Shown here: piece by piece, positions 12,761 to 21,467 of the stretch
Numbering within the stretch: the first letter of the stretch is position 1
Layout: the number at the start of each line of letters is the position of its first letter
Assembly: GCA_022732315.1 (NCBI GenBank)
Contig: JAIJUV010000007.1
Coordinates: forward strand, 1-39,630
Direction: 5' to 3'
From: Prevotella sp.
Lineage (GTDB): Bacteria; Bacteroidota; Bacteroidia; Bacteroidales; Bacteroidaceae
DNA length: 39,630 bases
Translations under genes and position numbers: made by a program
Notes under the pieces: model-generated
Database searches by the model: none
What the model saw: only the letters and a program-made list of their open reading frames with translations
What the model was told of the DNA's origin: nothing

Positions 12761-14101
12761 ATGAAAAGAGAAATATATAACAAACTAAAAGAGTGGCAGT
12801 TATCTAGCAATAGGAAACCACTCATTATGTACGGAGCAAGACAAGTAGGCAAGACATACATCATCAAAGAGTTTGGAAACCATGAATTTGAAAACATGGT
12901 TTACATCAACTGTTACAAAAACAAGATGATGGAAAAACTTTTTGAAGGGGATGCCAACCCAGATCGCCTATTGATAGGACTTTCCGCTTTTGCCAAACAA
13001 GACATCACGCCAGGCAAGACTCTTGTGTTCCTCGACGAAATACAAGAGATACCTCCCATATTGTCTTCGCTAAAATATTTCTGCGAGAACAAGCCCGAAC
13101 TACACATCATCGTAGCAGGCTCACTTCTGGGTGTCATGAACATGAAGGGAGAATCTTTTCCCGTAGGCAAGGTAGACATCATGCATCTCTATCCCATGAC
13201 TTACGAAGAGTACCTACTTGCCAATGATGAAAAGCAGCTCTTAGACATCCTTCAAAATGGAGATAAAGAACTCATTGATACCTTCGCTACAAGATATATC
13301 GAGTATCTCAGGCAATATTATTTCGTAGGTGGCATGCCCGAAGCCGTATTGCAATTCACACAGCATCATAACCCTGTAGCCACAAGGCAAATACAACAGA
13401 ACATCTTGGCTGCATACGAAGCCGACATCAGCAAACATACTGCAGAGCAAACTCAAAGAGTGAGAATGGTCTGGGAATCCATACCTGCTCAGTTGGCAAA
13501 GGAGAACAAAAAGTTCATCTATGGCGCAGTGAGAAAGGGAGCAAGAGCCAAAGACTTTGAGATAGCGATACAATGGCTCATAGACGCAGGGCTCGTACAC
13601 AAGGTAGAGCGAACTAGAGATGTCAAAGTGCCTTTGAAATTCTATGCCGACATGGACGCATTCAAGCTATATTTGCTAGATATAGGTCTCTTAGGAGCAC
13701 TTACACAGACCCCATCCGACCAGATTCTCATAGGCGACAACGTATTCAGCGAATACAAGGGAGCATTCACCGAGAACTTTGTCCTCCAACAACTGAAAAC
13801 ACTGGTCAATCTACCTATATATTATTATAGCAAGGACAATTCCACCCAAGAAGTAGACTTCATAGCCCAGGCTGGCAGCAAAATATTGCCAATAGAGGTA
13901 AAGGCAGAAGATAATGTAAAAGCCAAGTCATTGGCAGCATTCATAACCCACGATTTCGCTTCCTATCACCTGAAAGGCATCCGCTTCTCCATGTTAGGCT
14001 TCAGAGAGCAAGACTGGATGGAAAACGTTCCCCTCTATGCAGCCAGAGCCTATGTGAAAGATTTTGGCACGAAAACGCACTTTTTCTCGAAAAAAAAGTG
14101 A
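12761..14101 (+). CDS. AAA ATPase with C-terminal DUF4143-type/PD-(D/E)XK-like segment
   Basis: 446 aa, cytoplasmic, no signal peptide or membrane segment. Walker A is GARQVGKT (residues 25-32), Walker B is TLVFLDEIQE (near 90), and a sensor-like IIVAGS follows near 127. The middle part is helical (YFVGGMPEAVLQF, typical of this ATPase family). Near residues 366-385 EVDFIAQAG...PIEVKAE resembles the core of a PD-(D/E)XK nuclease fold. The family is common and multicopy in Bacteroidales; its biological role is not established. The gene runs opposite to the flanking xylan operons and has its own promoter and repeat-built leader. Its last codons (FGTKTHFFSKKK) lie in the left arm of a 23-bp palindrome. 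Confidence 0.9.
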   Translation: MKREIYNKLKEWQLSSNRKPLIMYGARQVGKTYIIKEFGNHEFENMVYINCYKNKMMEKLFEGDANPDRLLIGLSAFAKQDITPGKTLVFLDEIQEIPPILSSLKYFCENKPELHIIVAGSLLGVMNMKGESFPVGKVDIMHLYPMTYEEYLLANDEKQLLDILQNGDKELIDTFATRYIEYLRQYYFVGGMPEAVLQFTQHHNPVATRQIQQNILAAYEADISKHTAEQTQRVRMVWESIPAQLAKENKKFIYGAVRKGARAKDFEIAIQWLIDAGLVHKVERTRDVKVPLKFYADMDAFKLYLLDIGLLGALTQTPSDQILIGDNVFSEYKGAFTENFVLQQLKTLVNLPIYYYSKDNSTQEVDFIAQAGSKILPIEVKAEDNVKAKSLAAFITHDFASYHLKGIRFSMLGFREQDWMENVPLYAARAYVKDFGTKTHFFSKKK

Positions 14102-14122
14102 GAAAAAGTGCGTTTTCGTGCC
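14066..14122. repeat. 23-bp perfect inverted repeat across the stop codon of the first ATPase
   Basis: Left arm 14066-14088 (starts GGCACGAAAACGCAC) and right arm 14100-14122 are exact reverse complements with an 11-nt A-rich loop. The left arm encodes the C-terminal residues of the first ATPase, and the right arm ends 19 bp before the -7 box of the second ATPase. No T-run follows on the plus strand, so it may be a regulatory palindrome rather than, or as well as, a terminator. Confidence 0.88.
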
Positions 14123-14141
14123 ATTTTAAGGAAAAATATCG

Positions 14142-14149
14142 TAATTTTG
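14142..14149 (+). promoter_or_regulatory. -7 box of the second ATPase gene
   Basis: TAATTTTG fits TAnnTTTG. It lies 25 bp upstream of the ATG at 14174 and inside the possible GTG-initiated extension of the gene, which argues for the ATG start. The following GCAG matches the sequence after the box of the first ATPase. Confidence 0.6.
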
Positions 14150-14173
14150 CAGTCGAACCAAAACATTAGAAGT

Positions 14174-15616
14174 ATGAAAGCAGATTTAATAATCGGACGA
14201 GATAAAGAAAAGGCAGAGCTTCAACGTTGTATAGACTCTGATCGCTCTGAACTTGTTATCGTTTATGGTAGAAGACGTGTCGGCAAGACTTATCTAGTAG
14301 ATGAATTCTTTGGTCGGAAGTACGACTTCACTTTCGTTGGAGGACACAATCTCCCCCAACGCACCCAATTGCGCAGTTTTGCCAAAGCATTAAAACAAGC
14401 CATGGGCGAGACATCAGCTCGCAAATTATCAGATTGGTTTGATGCCTTTGATGTTTTGGAAGAATATCTGTCATCCTTGCCAGAAGACCGCAAAAAGATA
14501 ATCTTTGTAGACGAAATGCCTTGGATAGATTCCTTGCGTTCCGACTTCACCCCAGCATTTGAAAACTTTTGGAATGGATGGGCAGCCCGTCGTCGCGATA
14601 TAGTTTTCATCGCTAGCGGTTCTGCCACATCATGGATGGTAGACAAGCTCATAGAAAACCAAGGAGGTCTGCATGCTCGCATCACTTGCCAGATATATTT
14701 ACGCCCATTTACTTTGTATGAGACAGAACTATACCTAAAATCGCGCGGATGCTCTTGGGATCGCTTCCAGATAGCCCAATGCTATATGTTCTTTGGAGGC
14801 ATTCCTTTTTATCTGAGTTTAATAGATCCAAGTCTTAGCCTTGTACAGAATGTTGATACCCTGTGCTTTAACAAGGGAGGGGCACTAAGACAAGAATTTG
14901 ACGAATTATATGGAGCCTTATTTACTCATGCAGACAATTACATCAAGGTGGTCAGGCTCTTGGCTAATCATAAAGGCGGCATGACAAATGCAGAAATTGC
15001 TAAAGCAGCCGAACTGGACGGAAAGAAGTTGTGCCAGATATTAAAGAATCTGGAGAGATGTGACTTCATCATGAAGTTCAGATATTATGGCAAGAAGACG
15101 CAAGACCGCCTATATAAGTTGACAGACTTTTATACCTTATTTTATTTAAAGTATATAGAGCCCAATATCGACTCCTTTGATGAGCAATGGTGGAGCAAGC
15201 ATTATCTCTCTCACAGTGTTGAGGCATGGCAAGGTTTAACTTTCGAATTACTCTGTTTGTTCCATATCAGCCAAATACGCAAGGCATTGAATATTGGTGG
15301 CGTGGCTAGCGAGGCTTACATTTGGTTTGACAAGGCTGACAAAACCAAGAATCAGAGAGGAGCCCAAATAGATCTCATCATAGAGCGTGCCGACCGAGTC
15401 ATCAACCTCTGCGAGATGAAATTTAGTCAAGCCCAATACAAAATTTCAGCAGATTATGAGATAAAGCTGCGCAATAGGATGGAATTATTCAGAGACCGAA
15501 CCCATTGCACAAAATCATTGGTAAATACCTTTGTCACAACATTTGGTGTTGCCAATGGCATCCATTCAAGTATAGTAAACAGCGAAGTCACACTAGACAA
15601 TCTCTTTCAAGAATGA
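14174..15616 (+). CDS. AAA ATPase with C-terminal DUF234-type/PD-(D/E)XK-like segment
   Basis: 480 aa from ATG 14174. Frame-wise a GTG at 14108 could extend it by 22 codons, but those lie in the palindrome and across the -7 box. The IIGRDKEKAELQRCI start is typical of the archaeal-ATPase-like family. Walker A is GRRRVGKT (32-39), Walker B is IIFVDEMPWID (near 113) and IVFIASGS follows. A winged-helix-like part follows (GGMTNAEIAKAAELDGKKL). Near the C terminus, GAQIDLIIERADRVINLCEMKFS resembles a PD-(D/E)XK core (D...E-x-K). It is a different subfamily from the first ATPase. Cytoplasmic; role unknown. The gene ends before a two-sided terminator at 15663. Confidence 0.9.
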   Translation: MKADLIIGRDKEKAELQRCIDSDRSELVIVYGRRRVGKTYLVDEFFGRKYDFTFVGGHNLPQRTQLRSFAKALKQAMGETSARKLSDWFDAFDVLEEYLSSLPEDRKKIIFVDEMPWIDSLRSDFTPAFENFWNGWAARRRDIVFIASGSATSWMVDKLIENQGGLHARITCQIYLRPFTLYETELYLKSRGCSWDRFQIAQCYMFFGGIPFYLSLIDPSLSLVQNVDTLCFNKGGALRQEFDELYGALFTHADNYIKVVRLLANHKGGMTNAEIAKAAELDGKKLCQILKNLERCDFIMKFRYYGKKTQDRLYKLTDFYTLFYLKYIEPNIDSFDEQWWSKHYLSHSVEAWQGLTFELLCLFHISQIRKALNIGGVASEAYIWFDKADKTKNQRGAQIDLIIERADRVINLCEMKFSQAQYKISADYEIKLRNRMELFRDRTHCTKSLVNTFVTTFGVANGIHSSIVNSEVTLDNLFQE

Positions 15617-15662
15617 CACATAGGAGAAAGAGAATATTTTCATCATTAAAAAAACGCAAAAA

Positions 15663-15693
15663 GGTCGGTCGTGTTTTCACTACACAACCGACC
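15663..15693. terminator. Bidirectional terminator between the second ATPase and the xus operon
   Basis: GGTCGGT (15663-15669) pairs with ACCGACC (15687-15693), continued after one mismatch by GTGT/ACAC. A-rich sequence precedes it and a T6 run occurs at 15709-15714. It lies between two convergent genes. Confidence 0.75.
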
Positions 15694-15768
15694 TATCACG
15701 ACTAACATTTTTTCGGTTAATCTTTGTATGATAAAACCTAAAACTAATGTTCTACTTACAAAACTTTA

Positions 15769-16200
15769 TTAACCAACAGGTGGAACAATCGGCTTATTAA
15801 AACCTTCAACAAATACAAAACTAATATTTCTTGACATTATAGGATGACCTGTAGTCTCATCTATTATGCTTATAGAAATCTCAAAAACATCAGTGTATCC
15901 ATTCTGGCCTATATATGCAAAGTTTGTCCCAGGTTGTACTTGAAGGACCTCATCACCATTACCTTTTAATATTTTCCAAGAATAATGATAACCATAAGGC
16001 AAAGCTTTCATTTGAACGCCTATTGTACATGCTCTTTTAGGAAATCCATTTTCTTCTAACAATTCATAAGTATTTGGATACGCACTAGTAGTATACGTAC
16101 CTCGTAGATACGAATAATCCACTTCATTTTCTGCAATCGATGCAGCCATGGCCATGCACGATACAATAATTGCCACGAAAGTCAATAAAAATTTCCTCAT
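15769..16200 (-). CDS. Small secreted protein of unknown function at the end of the xus operon
   Basis: 143 aa. A signal peptide ends near residue 19 (AMAAS). The mature part looks like a single beta-sandwich (YHYSWKILKGNGDEVLQV, VFEISISIIDETTG, ISFVFVEGF), perhaps Ig- or PKD-like. I do not recognise the family. It starts 27 bp after the Xyn10C gene and ends before the operon terminator. The base composition is more AT-rich than the neighbouring xus genes. It is not part of the xusA-E/xyn10C set as I know it from P. bryantii. A role in xylan binding or in the cell envelope is possible but only a guess. Confidence 0.75.
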   Translation of the reverse strand: MRKFLLTFVAIIVSCMAMAASIAENEVDYSYLRGTYTTSAYPNTYELLEENGFPKRACTIGVQMKALPYGYHYSWKILKGNGDEVLQVQPGTNFAYIGQNGYTDVFEISISIIDETTGHPIMSRNISFVFVEGFNKPIVPPVG

Positions 16201-16227
16201 CGTTTATTATTTTAAATTAATCATTAA

Positions 16228-18525
16228 TTATTTTACATCACTTTTTCCTTTAGCAGAAGAAGCAAGACCATCAGCAAAACCACCATAAGCAGGCTTGCGC
16301 TGATAGTTCAGGTTCCAGAGACCTACAGGCTTTCCAGGGCGCCAACCGCTGTTTGTTGGTGCATCGGTGAGACACCACTGGCAGATACCATACTGCTGAT
16401 TGACAGGAACGATCTTGAAATACTGCTCGATAATCCACTTGTAGTGTTCAGCCATAGCCTTTTCCTTAGCCACACGCTCTTCAATAGGAAGCTTCTCCAG
16501 CTGAGCAGTAGTAACATCTTTGCCATCTTTATCTACATAGCCCATATCGATCTCTGAGATACGGACGAGCTTGCCAGTCTCTGCCATGATCTTGAGCATG
16601 TTCTGGATGGCCTTCTTCTTGCTTTCCAGAGTCTGTGGATTCTCGTAGTAGTCGATGTGCATCTGTGTTCCGATACCATCAATCTTGGTTTTCCAGCCGA
16701 GTTCCTGACCCTTCTTTTCCCATACGCCAATCCAGTAAACGAGCGACTTCACCTTCTGGTTGTTATCCCAGTCAGACTCCAGGTTATAATCGTTGATGAA
16801 GAGCTTGAGGTCTGCAGGGTTTGTTCCCTCTACCGCAGCATAAGCATCACGAGCCGCCTTCTCTACGATAGGACCATACATCTCTGGTGTGAAGTAATCC
16901 TGCCAGTAGAAATCTTGTGGATTATGCTCACTGGTAGCCTCAGTCTGAAGAGCATAGAAGCCATTCACATTGCCACCACCAGAGACAGCCTCGTTGATGA
17001 GATCCCAAGCCTTCACCTTGCCTTCAGTGGCCTGCATCATGCCACTTATCCATTTGTTCATCGCCCAGGTAAGAGTATCTGATTTCTCCTTAGGAGTAAG
17101 AGGGATACCATTACCATACTTTTCACATTTGAAGTCAGGTCCCTGCCAGTTGCTAGCCCAACCGGCTGTTGCATTCTGGGCAAAGTCGCCATTCGCAACA
17201 AGATTATCCTCAGTACCTTCCTTGACAAGGGTAATATCATCCATATATACACTCTCGCCAGACTTCATTTTACCGAAGCAGAACTGCAACTTATCATGTG
17301 TAAACGCAGCAGTAAACTCCCAAGTATATGTTTTCCAGTCAGTAGTAAGATTCTGAGCTTCACAATACTGCACATCATTACTACCACCCCACTCGTTTTT
17401 ATTAGGACTGGCATCCCAGATAGGCCAGAAAGCAAATTCCGCAGCAGATGAAGCCTTCAACTTCATCGTCAAGACATACTTAGCGTCCTTTTTCAATGCC
17501 TTAGGCAACGTATAAACTGCCTGATGATCCCAGGTATTTGCGCCATCCTTAGTTGTGGTATATTTGATACAGAAGTTTCCGGATGCACTTGTACCAGAAC
17601 CTTGCTTGATTGCAAAAGAAGGTCCCTGCCAGTTGTTACCCCAAGCAGAAATATCATCTTTAGCAAAATCGCCATTAGCCACTAAGTTGGTTTCAGTGCC
17701 ATCCTTTACCAATTTGACATCATCGAAATCGATGCTACCACCTAACTTACCGAAACAAAATTGCAACATATCATGAGGAAAGTCTGCATTAAAAGTCCAG
17801 GTAACCGTTGTCCATTCTGTAGAAACTTTCTTAGCTGGCAAGTACTGAACATCATTACTACCACCCCACTCGTTCTTGTTAGAACTAGCATTCCAGATTG
17901 GCCAAAAATCAAGATCACAATCTTGTGATGCTTTCACTTTCATTGAAAAAGTATAAGCACCCCCTTTTTCCAATGGCGTAGCCAACTTGCAGGTAGCCTG
18001 ATTATCCCAGGGATTTGAGCCAGCCTTATCTGTGGTATATCTAATATACTGATTGCCGCCGCCCGGCGCCTCAGGAATAGGCTTATCGGCTATCAATCCC
18101 TTCAAATACTTGCTAGGCTGCTGAGCATGCCAGGCAAGCGTATGACCATAAACTGTTAACCCTGCATCCTCTGCTGCGGAAACAAAAGAAGATACCTTAC
18201 TGAAATCCATCACACCCTGGTCGTTGACACAGGAAGCCATCTTCATGGCATTGCCTGCAACAATCTCATCAAAGTTATGGGCTGCAAGACGGAAGAGAGG
18301 ACCCTGCTGGTTGAACTCGTCCACGCCAAGTGCAGCACTTACCTTAAAGCCAGGATGAGCATTACGATCCAGATACTCCTTCAATGGCGCATAGTCGTTG
18401 AGATACTCATACTGAGCGATGGTCTGAGGCTTCTCTACATCATATTTCCAGTCATCCCAGTCTGCACAGCTGCCCAAAACAAATGGGCAGACCAGTGCAG
18501 ATATAATATATTTATTTACATTCAT
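16228..18525 (-). CDS. xyn10C: Surface GH10 endo-1,4-beta-xylanase with CBM pair inserted in the catalytic domain
   Basis: 765 aa lipoprotein (VLGSC, C20), so probably on the outer surface. The GH10 barrel is split: residues about 45-150 (ALGVDEF, AAHNFDEIVAGNAMKM, VYGHTLAWHAQQP) and about 475-750. Catalytic acids are E512 (WDLINEA) and E658 (VRISEIDMGY). Between them, residues about 152-472 hold two similar CBM repeats (FWPIWNASSNKNEWGG and FWPIWDASPNKNEWGG, each followed by NLVANGDF...NWQGP). This disjointed GH10 with inserted CBMs is the known form in Bacteroidetes xylan loci. It cuts xylan chains at the cell surface for import by the Xus proteins. It follows xusE after 35 bp, as in P. bryantii. 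Confidence 0.95.
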   Translation of the reverse strand: MNVNKYIISALVCPFVLGSCADWDDWKYDVEKPQTIAQYEYLNDYAPLKEYLDRNAHPGFKVSAALGVDEFNQQGPLFRLAAHNFDEIVAGNAMKMASCVNDQGVMDFSKVSSFVSAAEDAGLTVYGHTLAWHAQQPSKYLKGLIADKPIPEAPGGGNQYIRYTTDKAGSNPWDNQATCKLATPLEKGGAYTFSMKVKASQDCDLDFWPIWNASSNKNEWGGSNDVQYLPAKKVSTEWTTVTWTFNADFPHDMLQFCFGKLGGSIDFDDVKLVKDGTETNLVANGDFAKDDISAWGNNWQGPSFAIKQGSGTSASGNFCIKYTTTKDGANTWDHQAVYTLPKALKKDAKYVLTMKLKASSAAEFAFWPIWDASPNKNEWGGSNDVQYCEAQNLTTDWKTYTWEFTAAFTHDKLQFCFGKMKSGESVYMDDITLVKEGTEDNLVANGDFAQNATAGWASNWQGPDFKCEKYGNGIPLTPKEKSDTLTWAMNKWISGMMQATEGKVKAWDLINEAVSGGGNVNGFYALQTEATSEHNPQDFYWQDYFTPEMYGPIVEKAARDAYAAVEGTNPADLKLFINDYNLESDWDNNQKVKSLVYWIGVWEKKGQELGWKTKIDGIGTQMHIDYYENPQTLESKKKAIQNMLKIMAETGKLVRISEIDMGYVDKDGKDVTTAQLEKLPIEERVAKEKAMAEHYKWIIEQYFKIVPVNQQYGICQWCLTDAPTNSGWRPGKPVGLWNLNYQRKPAYGGFADGLASSAKGKSDVK

Positions 18526-18560
18526 ACTACTAAATTCATTTTCATTAGTTTGTTACGAAA

Positions 18561-19592
18561 TTACTTCCATGACTCAAGCTTGTTGCCACGACTCATCATA
18601 GACATCACATAGTCGGCAGAGATTTTCCATGTTTTCTCGTGGTCTACATCACCGGCGTTGGTCACAACAGTAGCATTAAACTTAATCTTCAGACAATCAG
18701 CCATACGGTTCTTGTCGCTGAAATCCTGAATGCCACGAGGAGCAAAAGTACCAGTACCGATTTCCTTGCCATCCTGAAGAACCTTACAGTTTTCACCATT
18801 GAATGCCAGAGTAATGGTCAACTCCTTCGATGCATCAATCTGACTCCAGATATGCTTATTGTCATCATACTTCCACTCCTTTACAGGATAAGAGAAAGTG
18901 ATGGAAGATGTGTTGAAATCTACAGTTGAAACCACATCCAAGTCATCCTCATTCTTGTGAGTGATGGCCTTTAAATCCTGGATATTGGTAGTTCCTGTCT
19001 TGCAGTACATACCTGAGTACTGATTCTTGTACTTCACACAGATCATCTGGTAGTTCTTCTTTTCAAGGATAGAATCACCAGTGAGGGAAGAAACGAGTCT
19101 TACAGGCAGCACATAGTGAGTAGTAGCAGCCTTCGGATCGTTGAAGAAGGCATCAGTAAGATGCACTGTTGTACCACCAATAATCCTTCCCTTAGGGATA
19201 GTCAGGGTGGTAGGATCCTCCAGGGTATAGTAGGATTCAGGGAGCACCTCCATACCACTGCCTTCTGGCAGAAGAGATGGATCTATCTTATAGCTGATCT
19301 TACAATCCTTGGTATTCTTGTAGCCACCACCCCAAGTTGCCTGCAGCTTGAACTGATGAGCATTGTCGTCGGTATTTACCGCATCATCGTCATTACCGAG
19401 GGTGATAACGCGGATAGGTGCCTGCATAGCGAAAGATACAGTTATCTTACCGTTGTTGCCACCATTGCCTGTTCCTCCCTGAAGACTATCTTCCCAATCT
19501 CCGTTTGAACAAGAGGTAGAAAGACCAGCTACCAAGGCAAGTCCCATGATTGCAGTTCCTATTTTTCTGAATGTTTTATTCATTTTCTTCAT
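18561..19592 (-). CDS. xusE: XusE-like surface glycan-binding lipoprotein (DUF1735 type)
   Basis: 343 aa lipoprotein (LSTSC, C28) followed by a Gly/Asn-rich linker (GGTGNGGNNG). The N-terminal half has the pattern of DUF1735/BT_3987-like domains (YKIDPSLLPEGSGMEVLPESYYTLEDP, TIPKGRIIGGTTVHL, YVLPVRLVS). The C-terminal half (about 190-343) is beta-rich and not recognised by name. In P. bryantii the gene between xusD and xyn10C is xusE; position and type agree here. The likely role is to hold xylan at the surface for Xyn10C and the transporters (inference). Spacing is 31 bp to xusD and 35 bp to xyn10C. Confidence 0.85.
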   Translation of the reverse strand: MKKMNKTFRKIGTAIMGLALVAGLSTSCSNGDWEDSLQGGTGNGGNNGKITVSFAMQAPIRVITLGNDDDAVNTDDNAHQFKLQATWGGGYKNTKDCKISYKIDPSLLPEGSGMEVLPESYYTLEDPTTLTIPKGRIIGGTTVHLTDAFFNDPKAATTHYVLPVRLVSSLTGDSILEKKNYQMICVKYKNQYSGMYCKTGTTNIQDLKAITHKNEDDLDVVSTVDFNTSSITFSYPVKEWKYDDNKHIWSQIDASKELTITLAFNGENCKVLQDGKEIGTGTFAPRGIQDFSDKNRMADCLKIKFNATVVTNAGDVDHEKTWKISADYVMSMMSRGNKLESWK

Positions 19593-19623
19593 TTTTTCTT
19601 GTTATTACCAAATGTTGTTCTTT

Positions 19624-21444
19624 TTACCATCCAGCGTTCTGAACGAGTGATGGGAAATTAAGAATCTGGTCGTATGGCACAGGACCATAGAAGGCATCCT
19701 TCTTGAAATTACGTGTTTCCACTGAGATAGGAGTATATTTCTTGCCAGCCTCTTCGTTGGTGATACTCATACCCTTTGCCTCCTCTGTGAGGTTAGCCTT
19801 CCAGCGACGCAGATCCCAGAAGCGGAAGCCTTCGAAGCAAAGCTCGATGCGGCGCTCGTTTCTAATCAACTCACGCATCTTTTCCTTGCTCTGTGCGCAC
19901 TCTTCCAGGTATGGATCTTCACCAAACTCTCCCAAGCCTGCACGCTCACGGATTGCCTTGATGACATCGTAGGCTGAGTAATCTGTGCCACCCTTAGGAC
20001 CATAAGCCTCATTGGCTGCCTCGGCATAATCCAGATAAAGCTCTGTGTAACGGATGCGGGCTGTATAATGATAAGCCTTGCCGTTAACCGTAGGATCCAG
20101 GTTGATGTCCTGACGGAGGAGCTTCTTCATATAGTAACCTGTGCGGGTTGACTTGGAAACGTCCTTGTTGAGACCATCGAGATTGTCTGCGTTGTCTGCC
20201 TGTGTATTGATGACAGCATTTCCAGAACCGGCAGTCTGTCCATTATAGATAATGTACTTAGCCAGACGTGGGTCACGGTTTGCGTATGGATTAGCTGGGT
20301 CATATTCGCTCTTGGCATCTGTAATAGGATAACCGTTGGCAGCAGGGAATGCATCTACAAGATTCTGGGTTGGATTGATACGACCCTGACCATAGATTGA
20401 TGGTGGGTAGTACTTGGTCTCCAAATCATTGTTCTCGCTCTTCTCTGTACGCCAGAGTACTTCCTTAGGACATTGTGCCGCTGTAAGATCCTTCATGTTT
20501 GGGTCTGCATACCACTCCAAACCATTTGTATCAATGCCTGAGATGCCACCATTGAGGTCGAGCACTGCCTTGGCATATTTGGCAGCCTGCTCGTAGGTTA
20601 CGCCGCTGCCATCGGCAAAGGCTGGAGATGCAGCCATCAAGGTAGCCTGGGCAAGAACGGCACGGGCGATACGACCACTTAAGCGTCCGGCGAAGTTGTC
20701 ACCAAGTACACGATTATAGGTTGTCTTTGTTACCGTATATGATTTGCCGAGGCAGCTGACGGTCATCGTCTCGTTATCGGTATCCTTATAGTCAACAGGG
20801 AGTACGCGTACAGCCTCTTCTGCATCCGCAATGAGCTGCTTCATGCAGTCGGCAAAAGAAGCACGCACCTCCAGGGAATTGAAATCTGAGCTTACATCCG
20901 ATGGCTCAAGAGTATTAGGCACACCGAGGAGTGTTCCATTGGCATCCAAACCGCCATGGGCACGGAGCAGATAGTACATGAAGAGTGCTCTCAAACCCTT
21001 TGCCTCACCAATGTAACGCTGCTCATACATGGCACGCACAGCCTCATCGCTGTTCCAGTTTACCTTATCCACATTGGCGAGGAAGAGGTTGATATACTGG
21101 ATGGCTGCACGACAGTTGCGCCAGGTTTCCACAGGGTTGTTGTTTGATGTCCAGCTATCTACGCCAGTCATCTTACGATAAGCGTCGGTAGCGTCGTTAC
21201 TCACGGCATCGTCTGTAGCGACATCATTGAATGAGTAAGAGCCGTTTGGCAGACGGGTATAGGCGTTGCCAAGCACACCATCAGCATAGTCTGGATGGTC
21301 GTACATATACTCGAAACCCAGATGGTTTTCGATGGCAGGCTCGAACATATCGTCGCAGCTTGTCAGTCCTATCGAAAGAGCCAGTCCGAGCACCACTCCA
21401 CCAATTTTATATTTTGATAGTAAGTTGTTCATCACTTTTGTCAT
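19624..21444 (-). CDS. xusD: XusD: SusD-like xylan-oligosaccharide-binding lipoprotein
   Basis: 606 aa from the first ATG; a start at M5 (21432) is equally possible. The lipobox cysteine is C30 (GLTSC). SusD features are GEAKGLRALFMYYLLRAHGG near residue 150, RYTELYLDYAEAANEAYG and ERRIELCFEGFRFWDLRRW in the C-terminal part, and the NFPSLVQNAGW end. It pairs with XusC, whose gene ends 23 bp upstream. It should bind xylan oligosaccharides on the outer face of the XusC barrel. Confidence 0.93.
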   Translation of the reverse strand: MTKVMNNLLSKYKIGGVVLGLALSIGLTSCDDMFEPAIENHLGFEYMYDHPDYADGVLGNAYTRLPNGSYSFNDVATDDAVSNDATDAYRKMTGVDSWTSNNNPVETWRNCRAAIQYINLFLANVDKVNWNSDEAVRAMYEQRYIGEAKGLRALFMYYLLRAHGGLDANGTLLGVPNTLEPSDVSSDFNSLEVRASFADCMKQLIADAEEAVRVLPVDYKDTDNETMTVSCLGKSYTVTKTTYNRVLGDNFAGRLSGRIARAVLAQATLMAASPAFADGSGVTYEQAAKYAKAVLDLNGGISGIDTNGLEWYADPNMKDLTAAQCPKEVLWRTEKSENNDLETKYYPPSIYGQGRINPTQNLVDAFPAANGYPITDAKSEYDPANPYANRDPRLAKYIIYNGQTAGSGNAVINTQADNADNLDGLNKDVSKSTRTGYYMKKLLRQDINLDPTVNGKAYHYTARIRYTELYLDYAEAANEAYGPKGGTDYSAYDVIKAIRERAGLGEFGEDPYLEECAQSKEKMRELIRNERRIELCFEGFRFWDLRRWKANLTEEAKGMSITNEEAGKKYTPISVETRNFKKDAFYGPVPYDQILNFPSLVQNAGW

Positions 21445-21467
21445 TTTCGTTATCTTAATTTTCTATA

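Noticed and set aside
14108..14173. GTG-initiated extension of the second ATPase
   Set aside because: It lies within the right arm of the 23-bp palindrome and across the -7 box; the family motif GRDKEKAEL starts right after the ATG at 14174.
12177..15768. Insertion sequence or integrated element around the ATPases
   Set aside because: No transposase, integrase, terminal inverted repeats at both ends or target duplication could be found by reading; the insertion idea is kept only as a hypothesis.
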